DNA of 10,311 nucleotides from Thermoplasmata archaeon (GTDB lineage Archaea > Thermoplasmatota > Thermoplasmata > Lutacidiplasmatales > UBA184), in contig JASHVI010000199.1 of the NCBI GenBank assembly GCA_030039525.1, positions 1-10,311 of the forward strand, written 5' to 3'. Of this stretch, positions 1 to 5,315 are shown in pieces. How positions within the stretch are numbered: the stretch's first letter is position 1; each line of letters opens with the position of its first letter. Below the pieces are notes generated by a model. The model did not search any database. It worked only from the letters and a program-made list of their open reading frames with translations, and was not told the origin of the DNA. A program made the translations under genes and the position numbers.

Positions 1-1
1 G

Positions 2-748
2 GTCACCGGGGTCCTCTGCGCGCTCTTCGGCCGGCGCGTCGTCTGCTCGACGTTCTGCTCGGCGGCGCTGATGTACCAGGGGACGACGCTCGACGCGATG
101 AAGTCGTTCAACCGGAGCTCGCCGATCGCCCACAAGTACCTGGGGAGCCGCTTCTCCACGGCCTACTCGGTCACGACGGGGCTCGTCATGGGCTCGCTCG
201 CGCTGGCGTCGGTCGCCTCCTACATGGACAGCATCGGCCGGTGGAGCGTCTCGATCGCCGGCGCCGACCCGACCGTCTTCCTCTTCGCGCTCTACTTCGG
301 GATCCTCTGGTACGTCCTCTTCGTCACGATCCCGTACACCGGCAACTACAACTGCGTCACGATGGGCTGGTGCTACACCGGCACCTTCGCCCAGGCGTTC
401 CAGCGGCTCGGGCCCTTCTCGCTGAGGGTGCGGGACAAGGAGGTCTGCAAGCGCTGCACGACCCTCGACTGCGCGAAGTCCTGCCCGGTGGGGCTGGTCG
501 ACATGCCGGGCCACTTCCGGCAGCGGGGGGTGTTCCGGAGCACGAAGTGCTGCGGGGTCGGGAACTGCGCCGGCGCCTGCCCGTACGGGAACCTCTACCT
601 CTACGACATCCGGCACTGGCTCCGCGACCGGTTCTCCCGGTCGCGCGAGATGGGAACGCCCCTCCCGATGGTCCGGTCCTCGGCCGCACGCGCGCCGACG
701 CCGAGCTCCCTCGCCCCCGGGGCGGGGGAGGCGTCGTCCGCTAGGTGA
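2..748 (+). CDS. Membrane-bound polyferredoxin, NapH/CcoG-like (5' end outside window)
   Basis: The reading frame is open to the left edge, so the gene begins upstream; the ATG at 71 is internal. The first residues contain an FGRR-V-V-C-x3-C stretch, like the cytoplasmic Cys loops after membrane helices in NapH/NosR/CcoG proteins. Two hydrophobic segments follow (about nt 161-230 and 275-335), then another Cys pair (NYNC-x5-C). The C-terminal part holds two [4Fe-4S]-type motifs: C-x2-C-x4-C-x3-CP at 446-484, and a less regular CC-x4-C-x3-CP at 548-580. The tail after about 640 is basic, then Ala/Pro-rich and probably disordered. The family passes electrons between membrane and soluble partners, or helps mature metalloenzymes (CcoG handles copper for cbb3 oxidase). 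The adjacent oxidase gene makes a respiratory or copper-related role plausible, but the exact function is not decided. The stop overlaps the end of the convergent coxB by 8 nt. Confidence 0.75.
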   Translation, partial: VTGVLCALFGRRVVCSTFCSAALMYQGTTLDAMKSFNRSSPIAHKYLGSRFSTAYSVTTGLVMGSLALASVASYMDSIGRWSVSIAGADPTVFLFALYFGILWYVLFVTIPYTGNYNCVTMGWCYTGTFAQAFQRLGPFSLRVRDKEVCKRCTTLDCAKSCPVGLVDMPGHFRQRGVFRSTKCCGVGNCAGACPYGNLYLYDIRHWLRDRFSRSREMGTPLPMVRSSAARAPTPSSLAPGAGEASSAR

Positions 749-1208
749 GCACCATGAAGGCGCGCATCGTCCCGTGGAACTCGCCACAGAACTCGGTGCA
801 CTGGATCAGGTACTGACTCCCCGGCGCCGCGTTCGGGACCTGGAAGGCGAACAGGTTCATCCGACCGGGGATCGCGTCGATCCGCACGCCGACGGCCGGG
901 ATGTTGAAGGAATGGATGACGTCGGCGCCGGTGACGTTGATCTGGATCGTACTGCCCGGAGCCGCCCAGAGGGCTCCCCCGGAGGCGGTGTTCGTCGCGG
1001 CGTCGTAGGAGGTGTTGTAGCAGGTGTGGTTCGCCGGGTAGCAGAACTCCCAGTACCACTGGTGGCCGATCACGTCCACGTACTCGGCGGGATGGGCCGG
1101 CAGCGCGTCCTCGTTGTAGAGTAGGACCGTCGAGTACGCGGCGACGCCGGCCAGCAGCGCCACGATGATGAGGGTCCAGGCCCACTCGAGCTTGTTGATC
1201 CTAACCAT
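741..1208 (-). CDS. coxB: Cytochrome c oxidase subunit II, CuA domain piece (second membrane helix plus cupredoxin domain)
   Basis: This 155-aa protein carries the CuA electron-entry site of a heme-copper oxidase. Residues 6-31 (KLEWAWT onward) match the second membrane helix of subunit II, which usually starts with a LEIxWT-type sequence. GHQWYWEF at 48-55 is the conserved aromatic region that relays electrons to subunit I. All CuA ligands are present: His99 in VIHSFNIP, then Cys137, Glu139 (backbone), Cys141, His145 and Met148 in C-TEF-C-GEF-HGTM. The cupredoxin domain should lie outside the membrane. The usual first helix is missing here and is encoded by the preceding 79-aa gene, whose stop overlaps this start in an ATGGTTAG sequence. 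An AAGGGG sequence just upstream (about 1214-1219) could act as a ribosome binding site. Identification is firm; the split is the odd point. Confidence 0.93.
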   Translation of the reverse strand: MVRINKLEWAWTLIIVALLAGVAAYSTVLLYNEDALPAHPAEYVDVIGHQWYWEFCYPANHTCYNTSYDAATNTASGGALWAAPGSTIQINVTGADVIHSFNIPAVGVRIDAIPGRMNLFAFQVPNAAPGSQYLIQCTEFCGEFHGTMRAFMVLT

Positions 1209-1440
1209 ACTTGCGCCCCTTCATCTCCGGATCCCGGAACTTCCAGAGCGCGTAGGCGAGGACCCCGAACGTGATCGAGGCGCCGATCACGGAGAGGACC
1301 AGCATCACGTAGACCAGCGGGAGCGTCTTCTGCAGGTCGGTCAGGCCCGGCACCGCCGGGACCGCCCCGAACGCGCCGGCGGCCGCGAGCGCCGCCGCCG
1401 TCGCCGGGCGCCGCTCGGCCGGGTCCACGCCAATTCCCAC
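1201..1440 (-). CDS. Cytochrome oxidase subunit II, N-terminal membrane-helix piece (split coxB)
   Basis: This 79-aa protein has an Ala-rich segment at residues 13-30 that could be a signal peptide, and one clear membrane helix at about 41-64 ending in ALWKFRD. That ending is typical of the first helix of oxidase subunit II, where a helix closes with a YxxWKFR-like sequence before a short loop. Here the loop (PEMKGRKYG) would run directly into the second helix encoded by the next gene, with an 8-nt overlap. The arrangement recalls the separate one-helix subunit IIa of Thermus ba3 oxidase, although the CuA half here looks A-type. The start is a GTG at 1440; a second in-frame GTG at 1428 lies 26 nt from the centre of a TATA-like element and would fit a leaderless transcript. 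A frameshift in one ancestral coxB, real or an assembly error, is the alternative. Confidence 0.72.
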   Translation of the reverse strand: MGIGVDPAERRPATAAALAAAGAFGAVPAVPGLTDLQKTLPLVYVMLVLSVIGASITFGVLAYALWKFRDPEMKGRKYG

Positions 1441-1450
1441 CGACCGGGAT

Positions 1451-1457
1451 AGATATT
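1451..1457 (-). promoter_or_regulatory. TATA-like element for the split coxB pair
   Basis: On the minus strand this reads AATATCT, the most AT-rich stretch in the otherwise GC-rich divergent intergenic region. Its centre is 26 nt upstream of the in-frame GTG at 1428, the usual archaeal TATA-box distance for a leaderless transcript. It is only 14 nt from the GTG at 1440, so it favours 1428 as the true start. This is an inference from spacing alone. Confidence 0.4.
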
Positions 1458-1462
1458 CCCGC

Positions 1463-1515
1463 CGTATGTACGCCCCGCGGACCTCCGCGGTCGCTCGACG
1501 GCGCGGTACGTACGG
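1463..1515. promoter_or_regulatory. Palindromes in the coxB / blue copper divergent promoter region
   Basis: The region between the two divergent genes holds a perfect inverted repeat CCGCGGA-cc-TCCGCGG at 1475-1490. It is flanked by two CGTA-rich elements, CGTATGTACG at 1463-1472 and CGGTACGTACGG at 1504-1515; the second contains the 8-bp palindrome GTACGTAC. The position, upstream of both genes, suits a shared operator that would co-regulate subunit II and its probable electron donor. CGTACG-type sequences recur before tatA (3507-3547). Short GC-rich palindromes arise easily in such DNA, so confidence is limited. Confidence 0.35.
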
Positions 1516-1577
1516 AACGCGTTTGAAGCGGAGGTCCCGTCGGACCGCCGCGCCCTCTCGGGGCGGGTGGAGCCGGA

Positions 1578-2273
1578 ATGCATAGGCGCGCCCGGATGCT
1601 CGGAGCGCTGCTGGCCGCCACCCTGTTCTTCTCGCTGCTGGGCGCGGCCGTCGCCGCCGCCCAACCCCCCCGAGCCGCGGTGAGCCACGGGGCCGCGGCG
1701 ACCCAGACGGTGCAGGTCTCCGTGAGCGACGTCTTCGCGTTCACCCTCTCGACCAACGAGATCACCCCCGGCGACAGCGTCACCGTCACGATCACCGACC
1801 TCGGCACCACGGCCCACACGTTCACGCTCTCGCCGATCGCGAACTTCGCCTTCAACTCGAGCGACTCGACGACCCACCTCCTGCAGTTCTTCGCGGTCCA
1901 TCCCCCGCTCGTGAACCTCTCCGTCAACGGCACCCCCGGGGAGACCTACTCCCAGACGTTCACGGCGCCCGCGTACGGGGAGTACGAGTACGTCTGCCTG
2001 GAGCCGGGGCACTTCAACGCCGGGATGTTCGGGTTCCTCGGGAGCGGGGAGCCCGGCACCGGGTCCACGGTGGCGACCGGTCCCGGCTGGCAGGTCTTCG
2101 CCATCGTCGGGGGCGTGGCCTCGCTGGTGATCCTCACGATCGTCCTCGCCTTCGTCTTCGGCCAGCGGGAGGGGACGAAGCACGAGATGCCCCCGGAGCG
2201 GCTCGGCTATCCGGAGGGCCCGCGGCCCCCGGCCGACGGGGAAGCTCCGACGCCCCCGCAGCAGCACGGGTGA
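1578..2273 (+). CDS. Membrane-anchored blue copper protein (sulfocyanin/rusticyanin-like)
   Basis: This 231-aa protein has a signal peptide (basic MHRRAR, hydrophobic core about 8-27, Ala-rich end near 28), an extracellular cupredoxin domain (about 45-155), a C-terminal membrane helix (about 170-194) and a short Pro-rich tail. The type 1 copper ligands are visible: His80 in TAHTFTL, then Cys140, His145 and Met150 in C-x4-H-x4-M. That spacing is the one seen in rusticyanin and sulfocyanin, not the C-x2-H of plastocyanin. Three N-glycosylation sequons (NSS, NLS, NGT) suit an exported archaeal protein. It lies opposite the split coxB across a shared promoter region, and no cytochrome c is visible nearby, so it probably carries electrons from the Rieske-cytochrome b complex to CuA. 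Its redox partners are inferred. The stretch from 90 to 125 looks like an enlarged loop. Confidence 0.88.
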   Translation: MHRRARMLGALLAATLFFSLLGAAVAAAQPPRAAVSHGAAATQTVQVSVSDVFAFTLSTNEITPGDSVTVTITDLGTTAHTFTLSPIANFAFNSSDSTTHLLQFFAVHPPLVNLSVNGTPGETYSQTFTAPAYGEYEYVCLEPGHFNAGMFGFLGSGEPGTGSTVATGPGWQVFAIVGGVASLVILTIVLAFVFGQREGTKHEMPPERLGYPEGPRPPADGEAPTPPQQHG

Positions 2274-2283
2274 GGCGGCCTAA

Positions 2284-2306
2284 CCTACGGAAGTCGTAAG
2301 AGGTTC
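2284..2306 (+). repeat. Palindromic direct repeat, copy 1 of 3
   Basis: The 23-nt unit has the layout CCTACGG, three variable bases, YCGTARG, then AGSTTC. This copy reads CCTACGG-aag-TCGTAAG-AGGTTC and starts 10 nt after the blue copper stop codon. Its left and right parts are imperfectly self-complementary, and an outer AACCT (2282-2286) pairs with AGGTT (2301-2305). It is a candidate operator for the downstream PhoU-like gene. Confidence 0.6.
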
Positions 2307-2343
2307 TCCACCGGATCGTCTCGGAATCCGAGGGAAACGCTGA

Positions 2344-2366
2344 CCTACGGTGCCCGTAGGAGGTTC
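2344..2366 (+). repeat. Palindromic direct repeat, copy 2 of 3 (perfect palindrome)
   Basis: This copy starts exactly 60 nt after copy 1 and contains a perfect 7-3-7 inverted repeat, CCTACGG-tgc-CCGTAGG, followed by AGGTTC. The conserved unit in a noncoding region, with changes mostly in the centre and at single arm positions, suggests a protein-binding site that was kept by selection. Confidence 0.6.
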
Positions 2367-2407
2367 CTCCCCCGCGGCACAACCCATAAGAACCCGGACC
2401 CATTGAA

Positions 2408-2430
2408 CCTACGGGGCTCGTAAGAGCTTC
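2408..2430 (+). repeat. Palindromic direct repeat, copy 3 of 3, next to the PhoU-like start
   Basis: This copy reads CCTACGG-ggc-TCGTAAG-AGCTTC and starts 64 nt after copy 2. It ends 14 nt before the ATG of the PhoU-like gene. A weak TATA-like CCATAAG (2384-2390) upstream would put the transcription start near 2413, inside this repeat, where a bound protein would block transcription. A GGGGAG ribosome binding site follows at 2432-2437. Confidence 0.6.
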
Positions 2431-2444
2431 TGGGGAGTGCGGAG

Positions 2445-3485
2445 ATGGTCTGGGGAGGGCCGAACCGAGAGCGACGGATCCTGAAGGCTGGCCATTCGTC
2501 CATCGCCGTGACGCTGCCGAAGCCGTGGGCCGAGGCGATGAACCTGCGACCCGGCGACCTCATCGTCTTCGACCAGCACGACGACGGGACGCTCTTCCTC
2601 AAGCCCGCCCCCACCGAGAGCCCGTCGCCGGCCGGGGCGTCGTACGTCGTGCAGGCCCGCTCGTTCTCGACCCCCGGCCTATTGGCCCGGGTCGTCACCG
2701 GGGCGTACCGGGTCGGGCACGACGCGGTCGAGATCCGGTCGGAGCTCCCGCTGGCCCCGGAGCGGGTCGAGGAGCTCCTCGAGGCGACCAAGGGGCTGCT
2801 CGGGGTGAGCGTCGTCGCCCAGGAGCCGAACCGGATCGTCCTCCAGAACTTCGTGGACCCCTCGAAGTACGGCCTGCCGCAGCTGGTGCAGCGGATGAAG
2901 ATGATCGAGATCGCCACTCTCGAGGAGGCCGAGGAGATCCTCCGGCGCCGCAGCCGCTCGAAGCGGCTCGACGGGCTCGCGGAGGAGACCGATCGGGTGC
3001 TGGCGCTGCTGGTCCGGCAGCTCTTCCTGGCGACCCGGGACCGGGCGCTCGCGCGGCGGATCGGCAGCGCCGATCCCCGGCAGCTGCTGGAGTGGCGCGT
3101 GGTCGTCCACTCGCTCGAGGAGCTCTCCCGGGAGATCCACGAGATCGCCCTCTGCCTCGACGACGAACCGGCCGCGCTCGAAGCCGGGGCCGCGGAGCTC
3201 CTCGGGCTCCTCGGCGAGCTCAAGTCGATGCTCCGGGCCGTCGTGGAGATCCTCGTCGACCCCGGGCTCGGGGGAGCCTGCCAGGCCCACGCGGAGGCGG
3301 TGCGCCTCTCGGAGCTCGCGCGCGCCACCGGCCGACGGCTGAAGGGACCGGCGCGGCGCTCCGGCATCCTCCCCGCCACGACCGCGGTCGGCCGCAGCGC
3401 GAACGGGCTCGCCGGGCTGGCCGAGCTCGCGGTCGACCGGGCGGTGGCGGCGGGCCACGAGACCCTCCTCATCGCTCCGCCGTGA
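2445..3485 (+). CDS. PhoU-family regulator with N-terminal AbrB/SpoVT DNA-binding domain
   Basis: The protein has 346 residues. Residues 9-55 (RRILKAGHSS, VTLPKPWAEAMNLRPGD, DGTLFLKP) fit the swapped-hairpin AbrB/SpoVT domain that heads many archaeal PhoU-like proteins. A linker region (about 63-140) leads to a helical part from about 145 to 335, rich in Leu, Glu and Arg, that fits PhoU-type three-helix bundles. Archaeal members are annotated as phosphate uptake regulators, but no pst transporter gene lies beside it here. The neighbours are a blue copper gene and tatA, so control of respiratory or export genes is possible. The AbrB domain suggests DNA binding, and the triple palindrome just upstream is an obvious candidate for autoregulation; this is inference. 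A GGGGAG ribosome binding site at 2432-2437 supports the ATG start. The terminal residues are hydrophobic and unremarkable. Confidence 0.83.
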   Translation: MVWGGPNRERRILKAGHSSIAVTLPKPWAEAMNLRPGDLIVFDQHDDGTLFLKPAPTESPSPAGASYVVQARSFSTPGLLARVVTGAYRVGHDAVEIRSELPLAPERVEELLEATKGLLGVSVVAQEPNRIVLQNFVDPSKYGLPQLVQRMKMIEIATLEEAEEILRRRSRSKRLDGLAEETDRVLALLVRQLFLATRDRALARRIGSADPRQLLEWRVVVHSLEELSREIHEIALCLDDEPAALEAGAAELLGLLGELKSMLRAVVEILVDPGLGGACQAHAEAVRLSELARATGRRLKGPARRSGILPATTAVGRSANGLAGLAELAVDRAVAAGHETLLIAPP

Positions 3486-3505
3486 GACGGGCTTCATAAG
3501 CCGGG

Positions 3506-3547
3506 TCGTACGAACCGTCCGTACGGGTCCGACGGTCCCGTACGAAC
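3506..3547. promoter_or_regulatory. Palindrome-rich region upstream of tatA
   Basis: The 103-nt gap before tatA contains two identical CGTACGAAC sequences (3507-3515 and 3539-3547) 32 nt apart. Between them lie the palindrome CCGTACGG (3519-3526), an inverted repeat GTACGGG/CCCGTAC (3521-3527 and 3537-3543) and ACCGTC/GACGGT (3514-3519 and 3531-3536). TATA-like sequences lie on either side (TTCATAAG at 3493-3500, CCATATCC at 3549-3556). The density of symmetry suggests an operator or a leader hairpin for tatA. Which TATA element is used cannot be told from sequence alone. Confidence 0.4.
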
Positions 3548-3562
3548 GCCATATCCTTCGAG

Positions 3563-3583
3563 CCCCGCTGGAAGCGCGGGGAG
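3563..3583 (+). promoter_or_regulatory. tatA ribosome binding site overlapped by a small hairpin
   Basis: GGGGAG at 3578-3583 lies five bases before the tatA ATG. The stem CCCCGC (3563-3568) with GCGGGG (3576-3581), 7-nt loop, covers four of its six bases. If the transcript starts upstream of 3563, this hairpin could limit tatA translation. If transcription starts from the nearer TATA-like element, the hairpin would not be in the RNA. Confidence 0.3.
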
Positions 3584-3588
3584 CGTCG

Positions 3589-3795
3589 ATGTTCGACTCG
3601 GTCGATGACTGGCTGATCATCTTGGTGGTCGTGGCCATCCTGTTCTATGGCTCCAGCAAGATCCCGCAGCTGGCCCGTAGCCTCGGGCGCTCGGTCGGGG
3701 AGTTCAAGCGGGGGCGCCTCGAGGTCGAGCGCGAGCTGAAGGCCGAGCAGGCGGCGGCCGCCGCCGGCGCGAACGCCCCCGGCTCAGCGCGCTAG
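3589..3795 (+). CDS. tatA: Sec-independent protein translocase subunit TatA
   Basis: This 68-aa protein has the TatA layout: a short N-terminus with acidic residues (D3, D6, D7), one membrane helix (about 8-20), a hinge (FYG at 19-21, where FG is usual), and an amphipathic helix (about 23-48, KIPQLARSLGRSVGEFKRG) followed by a charged, Ala-rich tail. TatA oligomers are recruited by TatC to move folded proteins across the membrane. The length is at the short end for the family. It stands about 90 nt before tatC with a strong hairpin between them. The same region encodes a Rieske protein with a Tat-like KR motif, a likely substrate. Identification is strong; a TatB role is less likely given the typical TatA sequence. 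Confidence 0.9.
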   Translation: MFDSVDDWLIILVVVAILFYGSSKIPQLARSLGRSVGEFKRGRLEVERELKAEQAAAAAGANAPGSAR

Positions 3796-3798
3796 GGC

Positions 3799-3824
3799 GA
3801 CCGCCCTCGGAACGGAGGGCGGTC
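3799..3824 (+). terminator. Perfect 10-bp hairpin between tatA and tatC
   Basis: GACCGCCCTC (3799-3808) pairs perfectly with GAGGGCGGTC (3815-3824) across a 6-nt loop, starting three bases after the tatA stop. No T-run follows, so it is not a classic intrinsic terminator. It could protect the tatA message or reduce read-through, giving more TatA than TatC, as the complex needs. The structure is seen in the sequence; the role is inferred. Confidence 0.5.
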
Positions 3825-3886
3825 CGAGCGTCGGAGGGGGAGGCGGATTCGGGATGGTCGGGCGAGTCGGGGGGACGGTCCAGTGA

Positions 3887-4732
3887 ATGGGCGACCTCGC
3901 GAAGATCCTCGCCGTCGTCGAGGAGGCCCGTCGGCGGCTCGTCCGGATCCTGCTGGTGCTGGCCCCGATCTTCGGGTTCCTCATCACGTTCCAGCTCCGG
4001 CCGTTCCGCTGGACGCCGCCGGGTACGTCGTGGTCGGTCCCCCTGGCCTATCCATACCCGAACCTCTTCTACAACGTCTCGGCGCAGGTCTTCCGGGCGC
4101 TCGTCCGGTGGACGCTCCCGGCGAACGTCCAGCTGCTGAACGTCGGCGTCGGGGACTCCGTCCTCGTGCAGATGGAGATCGCCCTGATCCTGACGATCAT
4201 GGTCGGGATGCCCTGGATCGTCCACGAGGTGGGGGCCTTCCTCGTCCCGGCGCTCCGCCGGAACGAGCGCCACCTGTTCCGCCAGATCGGGATCCCGGCG
4301 AGCATCCTGTTCGCCGTCGGGACAGCGATGGGGCTGCTCTGGCTCACCCCGCTCACCTTCCGGCTGCTCTTCCTCTACGTCGCGGCGATGGGCCTGGAGC
4401 CGGTGCTCGGCGTCCAGCAGTTCGCCACCTTCGCGCTGCTCTACTCCCTCGCCTTCGGGGTGGTCTTCGAGCTCCCCGTCTTCGTCTACGCGCTGACCCG
4501 CCTCGGGGTCGTCCGCGCACAGGCCTGGCGGAAGCACTGGCGGGGCGCGATCGTGGGCTCGCTGGTCTTCGGGATGGTCGTGACCCCGGACAACTCCGGG
4601 ATCACGATGCTGCTCATCGCGACCCCGATGATCGCGCTCTACTTCGCGGGGGCGTTCTTCGCGACGCGCTGGGAGCGTCGCCGGGGGGAGCCGCCGCGCT
4701 CGGAGGGGCCTGTGGGGGCCTCGGGAGCCTAG
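3887..4732 (+). CDS. tatC: Sec-independent protein translocase subunit TatC
   Basis: This 281-aa polytopic membrane protein is the receptor that recognises twin-arginine signal peptides. TatC hallmarks include a cytoplasmic N-terminus with EEARRRL (12-18, in place of the usual ELRxRL), a helix at about 19-36, and FLVPALRRNERH at 118-129, matching the family FxxPAL-x-xxER loop. Also present are the buried-Glu region VVFELPVF (192-199) and VVTPDNSG (231-238), matching the family TPPD-S sequence before the last helices. The extracellular loop between the first two helices (about 37-90) is longer than in E. coli TatC (258 aa). The ATG at 3887 has no strong ribosome binding site. The next gene starts 5 nt after the stop. 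It begins a packed run of respiratory genes, which suggests that export and respiratory chain assembly are coupled. Confidence 0.92.
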   Translation: MGDLAKILAVVEEARRRLVRILLVLAPIFGFLITFQLRPFRWTPPGTSWSVPLAYPYPNLFYNVSAQVFRALVRWTLPANVQLLNVGVGDSVLVQMEIALILTIMVGMPWIVHEVGAFLVPALRRNERHLFRQIGIPASILFAVGTAMGLLWLTPLTFRLLFLYVAAMGLEPVLGVQQFATFALLYSLAFGVVFELPVFVYALTRLGVVRAQAWRKHWRGAIVGSLVFGMVVTPDNSGITMLLIATPMIALYFAGAFFATRWERRRGEPPRSEGPVGASGA

Positions 4733-4737
4733 CGTAG

Positions 4738-5133
4738 ATGGCCCTCTTCTCCGAGCTCGACTGGGGGATCCTGCTGGCCGTCGGCGGCCTCCTCCTCTTC
4801 GGCCAGGGCGCCGGCGCCTCGGTGCGCCAGCTCGGGCGCTGGTACGGGCGCCTCCTCCGGCTGAAGCGCGAGCTCCTCGCGGAGTTCACCCAGGAGGCCG
4901 GGCTCGGAGGCTCGGCCGGCGGGCCGCCCCTGTCCCTCCGTCAGGCCCTCCTGGAGGGGGAGCCCGTGGAGGGGCGGAGCCCGCACATCCCCGCCCCGGT
5001 CTACTTCCCGCCGGGCGGGAGCTTCGCGACCGTCGGCCTCACGGCGAGCGCCGCGTCGCCGGGGCCGGCGGGCCTCGGTCCGGACACCTGGTCGCTGGCC
5101 CGCCCCGCCCCCGACGTCGGAGGCCTCCGATGA
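4738..5133 (+). CDS. TatA/TatB-like protein with Pro/Gly-rich C-terminal extension
   Basis: The first 50 of 131 residues fit a TatA/B fold: acidic residues near the N-terminus (E6, D8), a membrane helix (about 9-21), an FG hinge at 21-22, and an amphipathic basic helix (about 27-50, VRQLGRWYGRLLRLKREL). The rest is rich in Gly, Pro, Ala and Ser and probably unstructured. Its place directly after tatC, with a 5-nt gap, and the earlier typical tatA suggest a second Tat component, perhaps TatB-like or dedicated to the downstream Rieske protein. A GGGAG sequence at 4723-4727 precedes the ATG. The start of the next gene overlaps its stop in ATGA. The assignment rests on topology and context, not on an exact family motif, since the Pro after the hinge typical of TatA is missing. 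Confidence 0.68.
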   Translation: MALFSELDWGILLAVGGLLLFGQGAGASVRQLGRWYGRLLRLKRELLAEFTQEAGLGGSAGGPPLSLRQALLEGEPVEGRSPHIPAPVYFPPGGSFATVGLTASAASPGPAGLGPDTWSLARPAPDVGGLR

Positions 5134-5315
5134 GCCTCTCGATCCCCCAGCTCCTGCTCCTCACGGAGCTGCTGATCTTCTTCCTCGGGATCGCGATCAC
5201 CTGGGCCGTCTTCTACGGATCGGAGCGGGCCGAGCTCCCCGGCGAGGCGCAGATCCCGCCGCCGGACACGCCGGACGACCTCGTCGTCGACACCCGCGGG
5301 AGGACCCTCAATTGA
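5130..5315 (+). CDS. Small single-helix membrane protein of unknown function
   Basis: I do not recognise this 61-aa protein. It has a short N-terminus, one strongly hydrophobic helix (about 5-29), then a hydrophilic tail with SERAE at 31-35, a Pro-rich piece (IPPPDTP) and acidic residues. It is translationally linked on both sides: its ATG overlaps the preceding stop (ATGA at 5130-5133), and its TGA shares a base with the Rieske ATG (TGATG at 5313-5317). The tight linkage to the Rieske and cytochrome b genes suggests an accessory subunit or assembly factor of that complex, or a further Tat accessory protein. The codon choice matches the neighbours, so the ORF looks real. Confidence 0.6.
   Translation: MSLSIPQLLLLTELLIFFLGIAITWAVFYGSERAELPGEAQIPPPDTPDDLVVDTRGRTLN

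Noticed and set aside
1070..1933. Long minus-strand reading frame (287 aa) across the blue copper gene and into coxB.
   Set aside because: It is rich in Arg, Gly and Pro without domain pattern, overlaps three well-supported genes and arises from the high GC content.
2284..2430. The three repeats as a short CRISPR array.
   Set aside because: Only three copies, each internally palindromic and diverged, no cas genes nearby, and their position before a regulator gene fits operators better.
2345..3472. Long minus-strand reading frame (375 aa) opposite the PhoU-like gene.
   Set aside because: Its Ser/Arg-rich composition is the antisense shadow of a GC-rich gene; the plus-strand protein has recognisable AbrB and PhoU features.
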